Below, one piece after another: positions 23,302 to 31,145 of a stretch of 33,068 nucleotides of DNA. Below the pieces are notes generated by a model that was not told the DNA's origin, ran no database searches, and saw only the letters and a program-made list of their open reading frames with translations. Location: contig CAJQQH010000109.1 in assembly GCA_905480405.1 (NCBI GenBank), forward strand, positions 1-33,068. The letters run 5' to 3'. This DNA comes from an uncultured Polaribacter sp. (GTDB lineage Bacteria > Bacteroidota > Bacteroidia > Flavobacteriales > Flavobacteriaceae). How positions within the stretch are numbered: the stretch's first letter is position 1; every line of letters starts with the position of its first letter. A program made the translations under genes and the position numbers.

Positions 23302-25311
23302 ATGAAAAAAAAAATATGCTTATTTATAACCTTGCTGCTTGTTTTTTCACTGTATGCACAAACTTACGTAAATAATGGAGGTACTTTAGAGTGCACTGGT
23401 TTAGGTATTACAAGTGATGGTATTTATGATGCGTTAATTTCTAACGGAATTGGCACCGGGCATTATAAAGAAACTCTAGCTGGAAATAAAAAAACGTATG
23501 TTTTTAATGCAACTATTAGAATAGGAAATGCTGCAAATAGTGGTTCTAATTCTGTTTGGGACAGTTCTAATCAACATATAAAAATAAATGCTGCTAGTTT
23601 TGAAATATATGGTAGTGTATTACAAGGAAATATAAATACTGGTCAAAGTAAAGATGGTGGAAGTTTTTCTGTTGTAGGAACAGTTGATGACTCTTTTAAA
23701 ATATTTGATAATGGAATTTTCATCGCTTATGGAAGCTCAATTTATGCTCAAAATAGAATTCGATTAAGTACTAATTGTAAATTTGAAGTAATAGATTGTG
23801 ACTTTCAACCAGAAGATGGAGTTACTGTATTTGATACTGGTTCAAATCCTGGGTTAAATTCATTTATTACTTATGACAGAACTAGAGTACACCATACAAC
23901 AGCTGTAGGTATAAAATTATATGCAGACAATAACACCAATACTTTTTCATTAAATGAAACTAAAGTAGAAGGTTGCACATATGCGTTTCAAGTTGGTGAA
24001 GCAGCTAATCTTACACCTGTTTTAAAAGATGTAGAAATAAATAGTTGCGATTTTCATATAGTAGCAAATAAAGGAGATTCAAATGTTGTTTTTGTAAACC
24101 CAGATTTCACAACGTTAAGAACATCTACTACCCATTCAGATGTAAATGATATTACAACAATTGCTTTTAGATACTCTGCTAAATTATTAGATGCAGCAAA
24201 TATTCCAATTGAAAATGTAAGATGCTATTATTTAGATGGTAATTCAAATATCATTTTAAATAACACATTTACAGACGCAGCTGGAAATATCACAGGGTTA
24301 TTTAATTATGACGGAGAATCCTGCCTACAAAACTCAACATATGCAGGAAATACGAAAACAGATAGAGAAAACCACACAAAATCTTTTGCTAGTTATTTAC
24401 ATAATCTAAAATCTGAAAGTATTATTATATCTAAAGATATTTCAGAAAATATTATTCTGTCTGATGATGTAACTATAACAGAACCTTTAAAAGCAATTAC
24501 AAATGCATATACAGAAATAGAAACTACAGCAAAATTTTATGATCGTGCTAAAGCTTTTCTAGTCGATAATTACACAGGTGAAACTACACCTATTGTTACA
24601 CGTAATGATGATACAATCGATGCAAATGGCTACAATGTAGTAATTGATGCAACAGCAGCAACTCCTTTTACTTTTGATGGGACAACAATTACTATTAAAG
24701 CAAATGTATTTAATGGCAATATAATAACTTCTACATCAGCAACTATTACCACTGCAAATGGAGCTATATTAGAAGGCGGATATTCTGACAGTACTGGAAT
24801 CAATAAATTTGTACATTTAGATTGGATTGATAACACACAATTGGATGTTGCTTTCATAAATAATGATGATGATAGTGTAATAACATCAACAGGAACATCA
24901 CCAACAAATCAAGTATTTAAAGGTTTTTTTTTATTACCAACACCAGCCCCTTCTAATGGTATTAGTGTAGAAATTTCATCATCAACTTCTGGTAACACTC
25001 CTCTTTATCAATCTATAATTCCTTTAAATGATCTAAGATTTATAAATTTAAAAGTATTGTTAGACAATAGAGGTACAGAAGAAAATCAAATAAAAATTTT
25101 ATATTTATCAAAGAAACTTTTAGTTAAAACAGAAGCTATTAAGAATGCATTAAGTAATTTATCCAATACAAATGTTTCTTTAACTGAAATCATAACAAAC
25201 ACAAACTCCTCAGCTACTGGTACTTTAGAAAATCAAGAAGCACTAATACGTCTTTTAAAGAGACTCTTAAGTAAAGTAAGTGCCAACAGAGAAGCATTAA
25301 AAAAACAATAA
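23302..25311 (+). CDS. secreted beta-helix protein with C-terminal coiled coil
   Basis: The 669-residue protein has a signal peptide (1-20, cut after SLYAQ). Residues of about 25-290 show short irregular strand repeats (KINAASFEIYGSVLQGN, NRIRLSTNCKFEVIDCDFQ, VEGCTYAFQVG) typical of a right-handed parallel beta-helix. A carboxypeptidase-like module may follow (AKLLDAANIPIENVRCYYLD, near 295). A second strand-rich part (about 430-545) comes next. The last 80 residues are heptad-like and basic (IKILYLSKKLLVKTEAIKNA, ALIRLLKRLLSKVSANREAL), suggesting a trimeric or dimeric coiled coil. It is the last gene of the surface series, 12 bases after the YadA-head gene. The make-up resembles tail spikes, but no phage genes surround it. 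Confidence 0.8.
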   Translation: MKKKICLFITLLLVFSLYAQTYVNNGGTLECTGLGITSDGIYDALISNGIGTGHYKETLAGNKKTYVFNATIRIGNAANSGSNSVWDSSNQHIKINAASFEIYGSVLQGNINTGQSKDGGSFSVVGTVDDSFKIFDNGIFIAYGSSIYAQNRIRLSTNCKFEVIDCDFQPEDGVTVFDTGSNPGLNSFITYDRTRVHHTTAVGIKLYADNNTNTFSLNETKVEGCTYAFQVGEAANLTPVLKDVEINSCDFHIVANKGDSNVVFVNPDFTTLRTSTTHSDVNDITTIAFRYSAKLLDAANIPIENVRCYYLDGNSNIILNNTFTDAAGNITGLFNYDGESCLQNSTYAGNTKTDRENHTKSFASYLHNLKSESIIISKDISENIILSDDVTITEPLKAITNAYTEIETTAKFYDRAKAFLVDNYTGETTPIVTRNDDTIDANGYNVVIDATAATPFTFDGTTITIKANVFNGNIITSTSATITTANGAILEGGYSDSTGINKFVHLDWIDNTQLDVAFINNDDDSVITSTGTSPTNQVFKGFFLLPTPAPSNGISVEISSSTSGNTPLYQSIIPLNDLRFINLKVLLDNRGTEENQIKILYLSKKLLVKTEAIKNALSNLSNTNVSLTEIITNTNSSATGTLENQEALIRLLKRLLSKVSANREALKKQ

Positions 25312-25418
25312 AAACAATGCCACTCATTATTTTAAACCTATAAACGTAGTATTATCTAAGAATCATTTAAATTATTTTACTTTTATTTATTACATTTAAG
25401 CCATCAATTATTTTTATA

Positions 25419-25943
25419 ATGAATAAAGTTAAAATTGTAGATATACTAGAAGAAAAGCATTCCATTTTATTTAAATGGTTAGAAGAACAACCTAAAGACA
25501 ATTGGGAAAAAGGGCCGGAAGAAAAATGGTCTACAAGTCAACATGTTTTACATTTAGTAAATAGTTTACAACTTTTAAATAAAGCACTAAGCTACCCTAA
25601 ATTTTTATTAAAATATAAATTTGGAATTTGTAATCGTAAACCAAAAAATTATGATGCTGTAGTCAAAAATTATCAACAAAAACTAATAAAAAATAAAGAG
25701 AGGGCAAAAATATTTAATCAAAGTTTAAAAATGCCAACTTTAAAAGAAAGAGAAAGTTTACTTACTAAGTATCAAATTCAACAAAAAAAATTACAATACA
25801 AAACAAATAAAATTAGTAACAAGAATTTAGACACACTAGTAATTCCTCATCCTTTGATGGGTAAAATGACAATTAGAGAAATTATTATGTGGACAGCTTA
25901 TCACACAGAACATCATACAGAAACATTAAAAAAATATTATTAA
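25419..25943 (+). CDS. DinB superfamily protein
   Basis: The 174-residue protein has the DinB-like pattern: an N-terminal helix with WSTSQHVLHL (His42) and a C-terminal helix TAYHTEHHTETL with His162 and His166. Together these would bind one divalent metal in a four-helix bundle. GKMTIREIIMW before the second motif is typical. Members include thiol transferases and stress-induced proteins of unknown activity. The next gene starts one base after its stop. It is unrelated in sequence to the DUF1572 protein at 13109 apart from the shared fold. Confidence 0.85.
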   Translation: MNKVKIVDILEEKHSILFKWLEEQPKDNWEKGPEEKWSTSQHVLHLVNSLQLLNKALSYPKFLLKYKFGICNRKPKNYDAVVKNYQQKLIKNKERAKIFNQSLKMPTLKERESLLTKYQIQQKKLQYKTNKISNKNLDTLVIPHPLMGKMTIREIIMWTAYHTEHHTETLKKYY

Positions 25944-25944
25944 A

Positions 25945-26382
25945 GTGAAAACCATTATAAAAAAACCACATCTTTTATTCTTTAGCTTAGTTCCTTTATT
26001 TCTTATTATTGGCTTTATAAAAACAAATGAAATTATTGATGTAACTGTTTACAATACTTTTTTTGCCGTTAAGGTTCATTATTGGTGTTATTTTTCTGCT
26101 GTTTTCTTAGGCCTTATAGGTTTAAATTATTATTTAATTCATTGGCTTAAAAAACCTTTAGTACAAATATTATCTCTTTTTCACGTTATTTTTCAAATTG
26201 CAGCAATAGTTCCTTTTGTTTTTTGTATTTTCTTTATTAATGAAAAAAGAAGTTATAATTACGATTCATTTTTAAACGGTGTAGATCTTTATAATGTTTT
26301 ATCTACCTCTTTTTTATTATTTTTAGTTTCGTTTTTTTTACATTTATTAAACTTTTTTATTAGTTTAATATCTAAAAAATAA
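25945..26382 (+). CDS. four-helix integral membrane protein of unknown function, GTG start
   Basis: The frame begins with GTG at 25945, one base after the preceding stop. The 145 residues contain four hydrophobic helices (about 10-25, 40-65, 72-97 and 115-142). The segment VYNTFFAVKVHYW recalls the DTYFVVAHFHYV motif of cytochrome oxidase subunit I. However, the protein is far too short and lacks the haem and copper ligands, so an oxidase function is not supported. It is probably co-transcribed with the DinB-like gene. Confidence 0.75.
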   Translation: MKTIIKKPHLLFFSLVPLFLIIGFIKTNEIIDVTVYNTFFAVKVHYWCYFSAVFLGLIGLNYYLIHWLKKPLVQILSLFHVIFQIAAIVPFVFCIFFINEKRSYNYDSFLNGVDLYNVLSTSFLLFLVSFFLHLLNFFISLISKK

Positions 26383-26471
26383 TATTGTAATTCTTTTAAC
26401 AATTTTATTCTTTATAAAGTCTTTAATAGCTCATTTTATCAACTTTTTATAAGAGTCTTTTTTTTTAAAAG

Positions 26472-26493
26472 AGATTAAAGCTATTAATCTTTT
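26472..26493 (+). terminator. weak candidate terminator before ffh
   Basis: A 7-bp stem AGATTAA/TTAATCT (26472-26478, 26484-26490, loop AGCTA) is followed by a short TTT run. It lies between the membrane-protein gene and the ffh promoter element. The stem is AT-rich and the T-tract is short, so this is tentative. Confidence 0.35.
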
Positions 26494-26512
26494 ATAAGCG
26501 AACTGTAATATT

Positions 26513-26520
26513 TATATTTG
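26513..26520 (+). promoter_or_regulatory. candidate -7 promoter element for ffh
   Basis: TATATTTG is an exact match to the flavobacterial TAnnTTTG element. It lies 25 bases before the ffh start codon, giving a short leader. No clear TTG -33 element was found. Confidence 0.6.
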
Positions 26521-26545
26521 TAGATCCAAAAAAAGAATACAAATT

Positions 26546-27874
26546 ATGTTTAGTAATTTAAGCGATAAGTTAGATAAAGCCCTGCATACTCTAAAAGGGC
26601 ATGGTAAAATTACAGAAGTAAATGTTGCTGAAACTTTAAAAGAAGTTCGTAGAGCACTTTTAGATGCCGATGTTAACTTTAAAATTGCCAAAGAATTCAC
26701 CAAAAGAGTACAAACTGAAGCTCTAGGACAAGATGTATTAACAACATTAAACCCTGGGCAATTAATGGTTAAATTGGTTAAAGATCAATTAACAGAATTA
26801 ATGGGTGGTGAAACCGTTGGTGTAAATCTTGGTGGGAATCCAACAGTAATTTTAATGTCTGGTTTACAAGGTTCTGGTAAAACTACCTTTTCTGGTAAAC
26901 TTGCAAATTTCTTAAAAACTAAAAAATCTAAACAAGTTTTATTAGTTGGTTGTGATGTTTACAGACCAGCTGCCATAAATCAATTACAAGTTGTTGGAGA
27001 ACAAATTGGTGTTGAGGTGTATGCAGAAGTTGGTAATAACAATCCTGTAGAAATTTCTCAGAACGCAATTAAGCATGCAAAAGCAACTGGTAAAAATGTA
27101 GTTATTATTGATACTGCTGGTCGTTTGGCAGTAGATAAAGAAATGATGACAGAGATATCAAACATTCATAAAACTGTAAATCCACAAGAAACTTTATTTG
27201 TGGTAGATTCTATGACTGGACAAGATGCTGTTAATACTGCAAAAGCATTTAACGATATTTTAAATTTTGATGGAGTTGTTCTTACAAAATTAGACGGAGA
27301 TACTCGTGGTGGAGCTGCACTATCTATTAAATCTGTAGTAGACAAACCAATTAAATTTATTGGTACTGGCGAAAAAATGGATGCAATTGATGTATTTCAC
27401 CCAGATAGAATGGCAGATCGTATTCTTGGAATGGGAGATGTTATATCTCTTGTTGAGCGTGCTCAAGATCAGTACGACGAAGAAGAAGCTAGAAAACTAC
27501 AAAAGAAAATTGCTAAAAATCAATTTGGTTTTGACGACTTTTTAAGTCAAATTCAACAAATCAAAAAGATGGGTAGCATGAAAGATTTAGTAGGTATGAT
27601 ACCTGGAGCTGGTAAAGCTATGAAGGATGTAGATATTGATGACGATGCTTTTAAAGGTATAGAAGCAATTATACATTCTATGACACCTCTAGAAAGAAGC
27701 ACACCAACATCTATAAATGCAAGTAGAAAAAAGAGAATTGCTAAAGGCTCTGGAACTTCTGTAAACGAAGTAAACCAACTTATGAAGCAATTTAATCAAA
27801 TGAGTAAAATGATGAAAATGATGCAAGGTGGCGGCGGTAAAAAGATGATGCAAATGATGAAAGGAATGAAATAA
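26546..27874 (+). CDS. ffh: signal recognition particle protein Ffh
   Basis: Ffh binds the 4.5S RNA and signal sequences of nascent membrane proteins and delivers ribosomes to FtsY. The 442-residue protein has the N-domain (1-95) and the GTPase G-domain with GLQGSGKTT (106-114), VDTAGRL-type IIDTAGRLAVDKEM near 190 and VLTKLDGDTRGGAAL near 246. The Met-rich M-domain has its typical end, MMKMMQGGGGKKMMQMMKGMK-like, split by Gly and Lys. All five G motifs look intact and the length is normal. It is transcribed from its own promoter and followed by a strong terminator. Confidence 0.98.
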   Translation: MFSNLSDKLDKALHTLKGHGKITEVNVAETLKEVRRALLDADVNFKIAKEFTKRVQTEALGQDVLTTLNPGQLMVKLVKDQLTELMGGETVGVNLGGNPTVILMSGLQGSGKTTFSGKLANFLKTKKSKQVLLVGCDVYRPAAINQLQVVGEQIGVEVYAEVGNNNPVEISQNAIKHAKATGKNVVIIDTAGRLAVDKEMMTEISNIHKTVNPQETLFVVDSMTGQDAVNTAKAFNDILNFDGVVLTKLDGDTRGGAALSIKSVVDKPIKFIGTGEKMDAIDVFHPDRMADRILGMGDVISLVERAQDQYDEEEARKLQKKIAKNQFGFDDFLSQIQQIKKMGSMKDLVGMIPGAGKAMKDVDIDDDAFKGIEAIIHSMTPLERSTPTSINASRKKRIAKGSGTSVNEVNQLMKQFNQMSKMMKMMQGGGGKKMMQMMKGMK

Positions 27875-27882
27875 AATATTTT

Positions 27883-27914
27883 AAGAGATAGACACTGTTT
27901 ATCTCTTTTTTATT
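27883..27914 (+). terminator. rho-independent terminator of ffh
   Basis: The stem AAGAGATA/TATCTCTT (27883-27890, 27900-27907, nine-base loop) is followed by a T-rich run. It lies directly after the ffh stop and separates it from folD. Confidence 0.85.
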
Positions 27915-27946
27915 TAGCTAAAAATACAACAACACAAAACTAGAAA

Positions 27947-28822
27947 ATGATTTTATTAGACGGTAAAAAAACTTCAGCAGATATTAAAGAAGAAATTGCT
28001 TTAGATGTAAGAGAATTAAAAGATAGAGGAAACAAAACACCACATTTAGCAGCAGTTATAGTTGGTAATGATGGTGCAAGTATTACATATGTTAACGCAA
28101 AAGTAAAAGCATGTGAAAGAGTAGGTTTTGAATCTACTTTAATAAGGTTACCAGAAGACACTACAGAAGAAGACTTGTTAAATGAAATTGCTGTATTAAA
28201 TGTTGATAATGATATTGATGGTTTTATTGTACAACTGCCATTACCTAAGCATATAGATGAGCAAAAAATATTAATGGCTGTAGATCCTGAAAAAGATGTT
28301 GATGGATTTCACCCAACAAATGTTGGAAAAATGGCTTTAAATCTACCAACTTTTATTTCTGCAACACCTTTTGGTATTTTAGAATTATTAGATAGATATA
28401 AAGTTGAAACTTCTGGAAAACATGTTGTAGTTTTAGGTAGAAGTCATATAGTTGGTAGCCCAATGAGTATTCTTTTATCTCAAAAAAGAAAAGTAGGTAA
28501 CGCTACTGTTACTATGTGCCATAGTAGAACACAAAATTTAAAAGAAATTACTTTACAAGCAGATATTATAGTAGCAGCAATTGGAATACCTGAATTTTTA
28601 AAAGCAGATATGGTTAAAGATAATGTAACTGTAATTGATGTTGGAATAACACGTTTAGCAGATTCTTCTAAAAAAAGCGGATATAGATTAGTTGGTGATG
28701 TTGCTTTTGATGAGGTTTCTAAAAAATCTGATTTCATAACACCTGTTCCTGGAGGAGTTGGGCCAATGACAATAGCAATGCTACTAAAAAACACTCTGTT
28801 AGCTTGCCAAAGGAAAAATTAA
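27947..28822 (+). CDS. folD: methylenetetrahydrofolate dehydrogenase / methenyltetrahydrofolate cyclohydrolase
   Basis: FolD interconverts methylene-, methenyl- and formyl-tetrahydrofolate in one-carbon metabolism. The 291-residue protein has the catalytic Tyr48 and Lys52 ([11 protein letters not shown]), the QLPLP motif with its KHID follow-up, KDVDGFHP, the NADP-binding [14 protein letters not shown] and the C-terminal [15 protein letters not shown]. The usual PCTPxG motif reads SATPFG here, with Ala in place of Cys, a change outside the core catalytic pair. It precedes the YitT-family gene by nine bases. Confidence 0.97.
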   Translation: MILLDGKKTSADIKEEIALDVRELKDRGNKTPHLAAVIVGNDGASITYVNAKVKACERVGFESTLIRLPEDTTEEDLLNEIAVLNVDNDIDGFIVQLPLPKHIDEQKILMAVDPEKDVDGFHPTNVGKMALNLPTFISATPFGILELLDRYKVETSGKHVVVLGRSHIVGSPMSILLSQKRKVGNATVTMCHSRTQNLKEITLQADIIVAAIGIPEFLKADMVKDNVTVIDVGITRLADSSKKSGYRLVGDVAFDEVSKKSDFITPVPGGVGPMTIAMLLKNTLLACQRKN

Positions 28823-28831
28823 AACCACTAT

Positions 28832-29749
28832 ATGGAAAGTAAAAAAGTAACTAGCTATTTTTATGAATACTTTCAAATTTTTATTGGTATAGTTCTTACT
28901 AGCCTTGGACTAAAATCATTTCTACTTCCAAATGGTTTTTTGGACGGTGGTGTTACAGGTATTGCTTTGTTGGTAAGAACTCAAGTAGATATAAACATGT
29001 CTTACTTGTTAGTTATTTTTAGTATTCCGTTTTTAATTCTAGGTTATTTTACAGTTTCTAAAAGAATTGTATTAAAATCTATTATTAGTATTCTTGGAGT
29101 TGCTTTATTTATTCATTTCGAAAATTTTCAAACTATTACAAATGATAAACTTCTAATTTCAATTTTTGGAGGCCTATTGGTTGGTTCAGGAATAGGAATT
29201 GCTATTAGAAATGGATCGGTTTTAGATGGTTCAGAAATTTTAGGTGTTTATTTAAATGATAAACTAGGCATTAGCATTGGTAAAATTGTATTAATATTTA
29301 ACATCATTTTATTTAGTATTACTGCTTTTGTTATATCAACCGAAATTGCACTTTACTCTATCCTAACCTACATTGTAGCAGCAAAAGTAACTGATACAGT
29401 TATAGAAGGTTTCGAAGATTTTATTGGTGTTACTATTGTTTCTAAACAATACGACTTAATAAAGATTGCTATTTTAGAAGAACTAGGAACTGGTTTAACT
29501 GTTTATAAAGGATCTTCTGGTTTTGGTAACAAAGGCGAAGCTGAAGATTTCGACATCATTCATTCTATAATTAACAGGATCGATATTAAAAAAATGTATC
29601 GTTTAATTAAGGAAATAGACTCAGAAGCTTTTATTGTTGAATTTGATGTTAATAGCGTAAAAGGTGGTGTTTTAAGACACTATATTGATAAGAAAAAGAA
29701 TAAAAAACTAGAGGTATTTAAAGCTACTGTTTCGAAAATAAATAAATAA
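28832..29749 (+). CDS. YitT family membrane protein with DUF2179 domain
   Basis: The 305-residue protein has five or six membrane segments (within about 10-200), with the family hallmark FLLPNGFLDGGVTGIALL near residue 30 and GSVLDGSEILGV near 127. The C-terminal DUF2179 domain (about 205-290) contains GTGLTVYKGSSGFG and ends in VKGGVLRHYI. The function of the family is unknown; transport or regulation of membrane traffic has been suggested. Its last codons and stop lie inside an (AAAT)8 repeat, so the C-terminal few residues (KINK) depend on repeat phase. It is probably co-transcribed with folD. Confidence 0.92.
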   Translation: MESKKVTSYFYEYFQIFIGIVLTSLGLKSFLLPNGFLDGGVTGIALLVRTQVDINMSYLLVIFSIPFLILGYFTVSKRIVLKSIISILGVALFIHFENFQTITNDKLLISIFGGLLVGSGIGIAIRNGSVLDGSEILGVYLNDKLGISIGKIVLIFNIILFSITAFVISTEIALYSILTYIVAAKVTDTVIEGFEDFIGVTIVSKQYDLIKIAILEELGTGLTVYKGSSGFGNKGEAEDFDIIHSIINRIDIKKMYRLIKEIDSEAFIVEFDVNSVKGGVLRHYIDKKKNKKLEVFKATVSKINK

Positions 29750-29767
29750 ATAAATAAATAAATAAAT
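29736..29767. repeat. (AAAT)8 microsatellite
   Basis: Eight uninterrupted AAAT units cover the end of the YitT-family gene and reach the first base of the cupin stop codon. Because each frame meets a TAA within 12 bases, changes in unit number would alter only a few C-terminal residues. Confidence 0.95.
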
Positions 29768-30132
29768 TACTCGTCTTCCCTATTTACCAAATTTATCGAA
29801 AAAGCGGGTAAACAAATAGCTAAATATTCACAAACCTCATCAAAAGGATTAGAATACTGTACTCTTGTGTTTTTATCAATTTTAATTGATTGACCTGCTT
29901 CTAAAATAACAATTTCATCATCTATAATAAATTGTTTTTTTCCTTTTACAATAAAAGTATATTCATCAAATTCTGGAGTTTGAAACGGTTCGCTCCAACC
30001 AGAAGGGGCAATCATATGCGCAATACTTATATCAGAATTTCTATCAGTAGCATTTCCAAAATGCTCTTTTATTAATTTACCATCTGTAGTTGGTACAATA
30101 AATGGTGCTTTTTGAATGGTATATTTTTTCAT
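29767..30132 (-). CDS. cupin domain protein
   Basis: The 121-residue protein is a single small beta-barrel cupin. The pattern includes SIAHMIAPSGWSEPFQ (first motif region), FDEYTFIVKGKKQFIID, and EAGQSIKIDKNTRVQYSNP as the second motif. Only one clear His (39) lies near the metal site and Glu and Tyr fill other positions, so metal binding is uncertain. It overlaps the preceding gene by four bases and is the last gene of the minus-strand series. The substrate is unknown. Confidence 0.88.
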   Translation of the reverse strand: MKKYTIQKAPFIVPTTDGKLIKEHFGNATDRNSDISIAHMIAPSGWSEPFQTPEFDEYTFIVKGKKQFIIDDEIVILEAGQSIKIDKNTRVQYSNPFDEVCEYLAICLPAFSINLVNREDE

Positions 30133-30527
30133 CGATTAAAAAAATAAGTGTTATACTCTCTCTGTACAATAATTTCTATTTCTGTAAAATTCTCAAAACC
30201 TTTTTCTAACCTATAAAATCTATCTGCTTTTTCTAATGCTTCTAAATTAAAATAAGATGTAGATTTTTCTGATAATAACTTATTAGATCTATTCTTAGAG
30301 CCAATTGCTAATCTTAACGTATTTAGATGACTGTTATTATTTAACAAACAGCCTATAATACCAATAGATTCGGGTTCAGAAACTTTACATTTATGAAGAA
30401 TTTTCCTTTCTATTCTATTTATAGAAATATCGTTATCTAAATAATATTGTAAAATTACTCTCCTTTCAAATTCAGAATTTGGAGTTAAGATTACTTCTTC
30501 ACTAAATTCTATCGAATATTTTTTCAA
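30129..30527 (-). CDS. protein of unknown function
   Basis: The 132-residue protein has no signal peptide or membrane segment. It has a polar, mixed helix/strand make-up with IEFSEEVILTPNSEFERRV at the start, two cysteines (48 and 60) and an aromatic C-terminus (REYNTYFFNR). No known family was recognised. It overlaps the cupin gene start by four bases and begins eight bases after the lipoprotein gene, so the three are translated from one message. Confidence 0.7.
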   Translation of the reverse strand: MKKYSIEFSEEVILTPNSEFERRVILQYYLDNDISINRIERKILHKCKVSEPESIGIIGCLLNNNSHLNTLRLAIGSKNRSNKLLSEKSTSYFNLEALEKADRFYRLEKGFENFTEIEIIVQREYNTYFFNR

Positions 30528-30535
30528 AAATCTGT

Positions 30536-31099
30536 TTAGTTAAACCAAATTACAAAAGATTTTATTTTTGCTAGATCAGGAATTTGTTCTAAAGCTACTT
30601 TTTGAGAACTAAAGTTTTTTAAACCTAATTCTTCCTTATCAATTGTAATTGTTGCATTTAAAGCATCTAAAAATAGTGTTACAGACTGTAATGTAGATTC
30701 TGGTCTTAAATTGTTGTAAGCACTAATTTCAGAAAAAGTAGAACTCAAACTAATATCTCCTTCTGTTTTAAAACGTCTATCATGTATTTCTATACTTTTT
30801 ATAGTAGAAGTAGAATCTAATTGTTCTTTAGGTACAATTGTTAATAAATGCTTCCCTCCTTTTTCAAAAACTAAATATTCATCATCATCCTGAAAATAAT
30901 CATCTCCTAAAGCACCTTCACTTAAGTTTTTAACAATTGAGTCGTTTTTAAAAATGTTTTGTAAATCATTTACAGTTGTTTTTCCTGTAATTAAACCTAC
31001 TTTTCCTTTTTCTATTTTAAACTTACTGTTGTTATTACAACTAACAATAAATAGAGATATAGCAATTACAATAATAGGTAATAAATTCTTTTTGGTCAT
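30536..31099 (-). CDS. lipoprotein of unknown function
   Basis: The 187-residue protein has a lipoprotein signal peptide (hydrophobic 6-19, lipobox IVSC, Cys21). The mature part begins with a polar NNNSK linker and a segment KVGLITGKTTVNDLQNIF that resembles small SmpA/BamE-type domains, where a glycine-threonine turn leads into a helix. That resemblance is weak. FSEISAYNNLRPESTL follows in the second half. It lies 46 bases downstream of the HerA-like ATPase gene; a small 7-bp inverted repeat (31113-31131) occupies that gap. Confidence 0.8.
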   Translation of the reverse strand: MTKKNLLPIIVIAISLFIVSCNNNSKFKIEKGKVGLITGKTTVNDLQNIFKNDSIVKNLSEGALGDDYFQDDDEYLVFEKGGKHLLTIVPKEQLDSTSTIKSIEIHDRRFKTEGDISLSSTFSEISAYNNLRPESTLQSVTLFLDALNATITIDKEELGLKNFSSQKVALEQIPDLAKIKSFVIWFN

Positions 31100-31145
31100 T
31101 TTTTATAGTTTGATACGTTCTTTAAACGTATAATTTTCAATTTTG

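Noticed and set aside
18332..25311. Prophage or phage tail module
   Set aside because: Tail-spike-like segments are present, but there is no capsid, portal, terminase, integrase or lysis gene, and every protein has a Sec signal peptide.
25945..26382. Cytochrome oxidase subunit I fragment
   Set aside because: One short motif is reminiscent, but the protein has only four helices and lacks the haem and copper ligands.
26501..26508. LytTR half-site-like GAACTGTA upstream of ffh
   Set aside because: It is a single copy with no partner 21 bp away, so chance is the simplest explanation.
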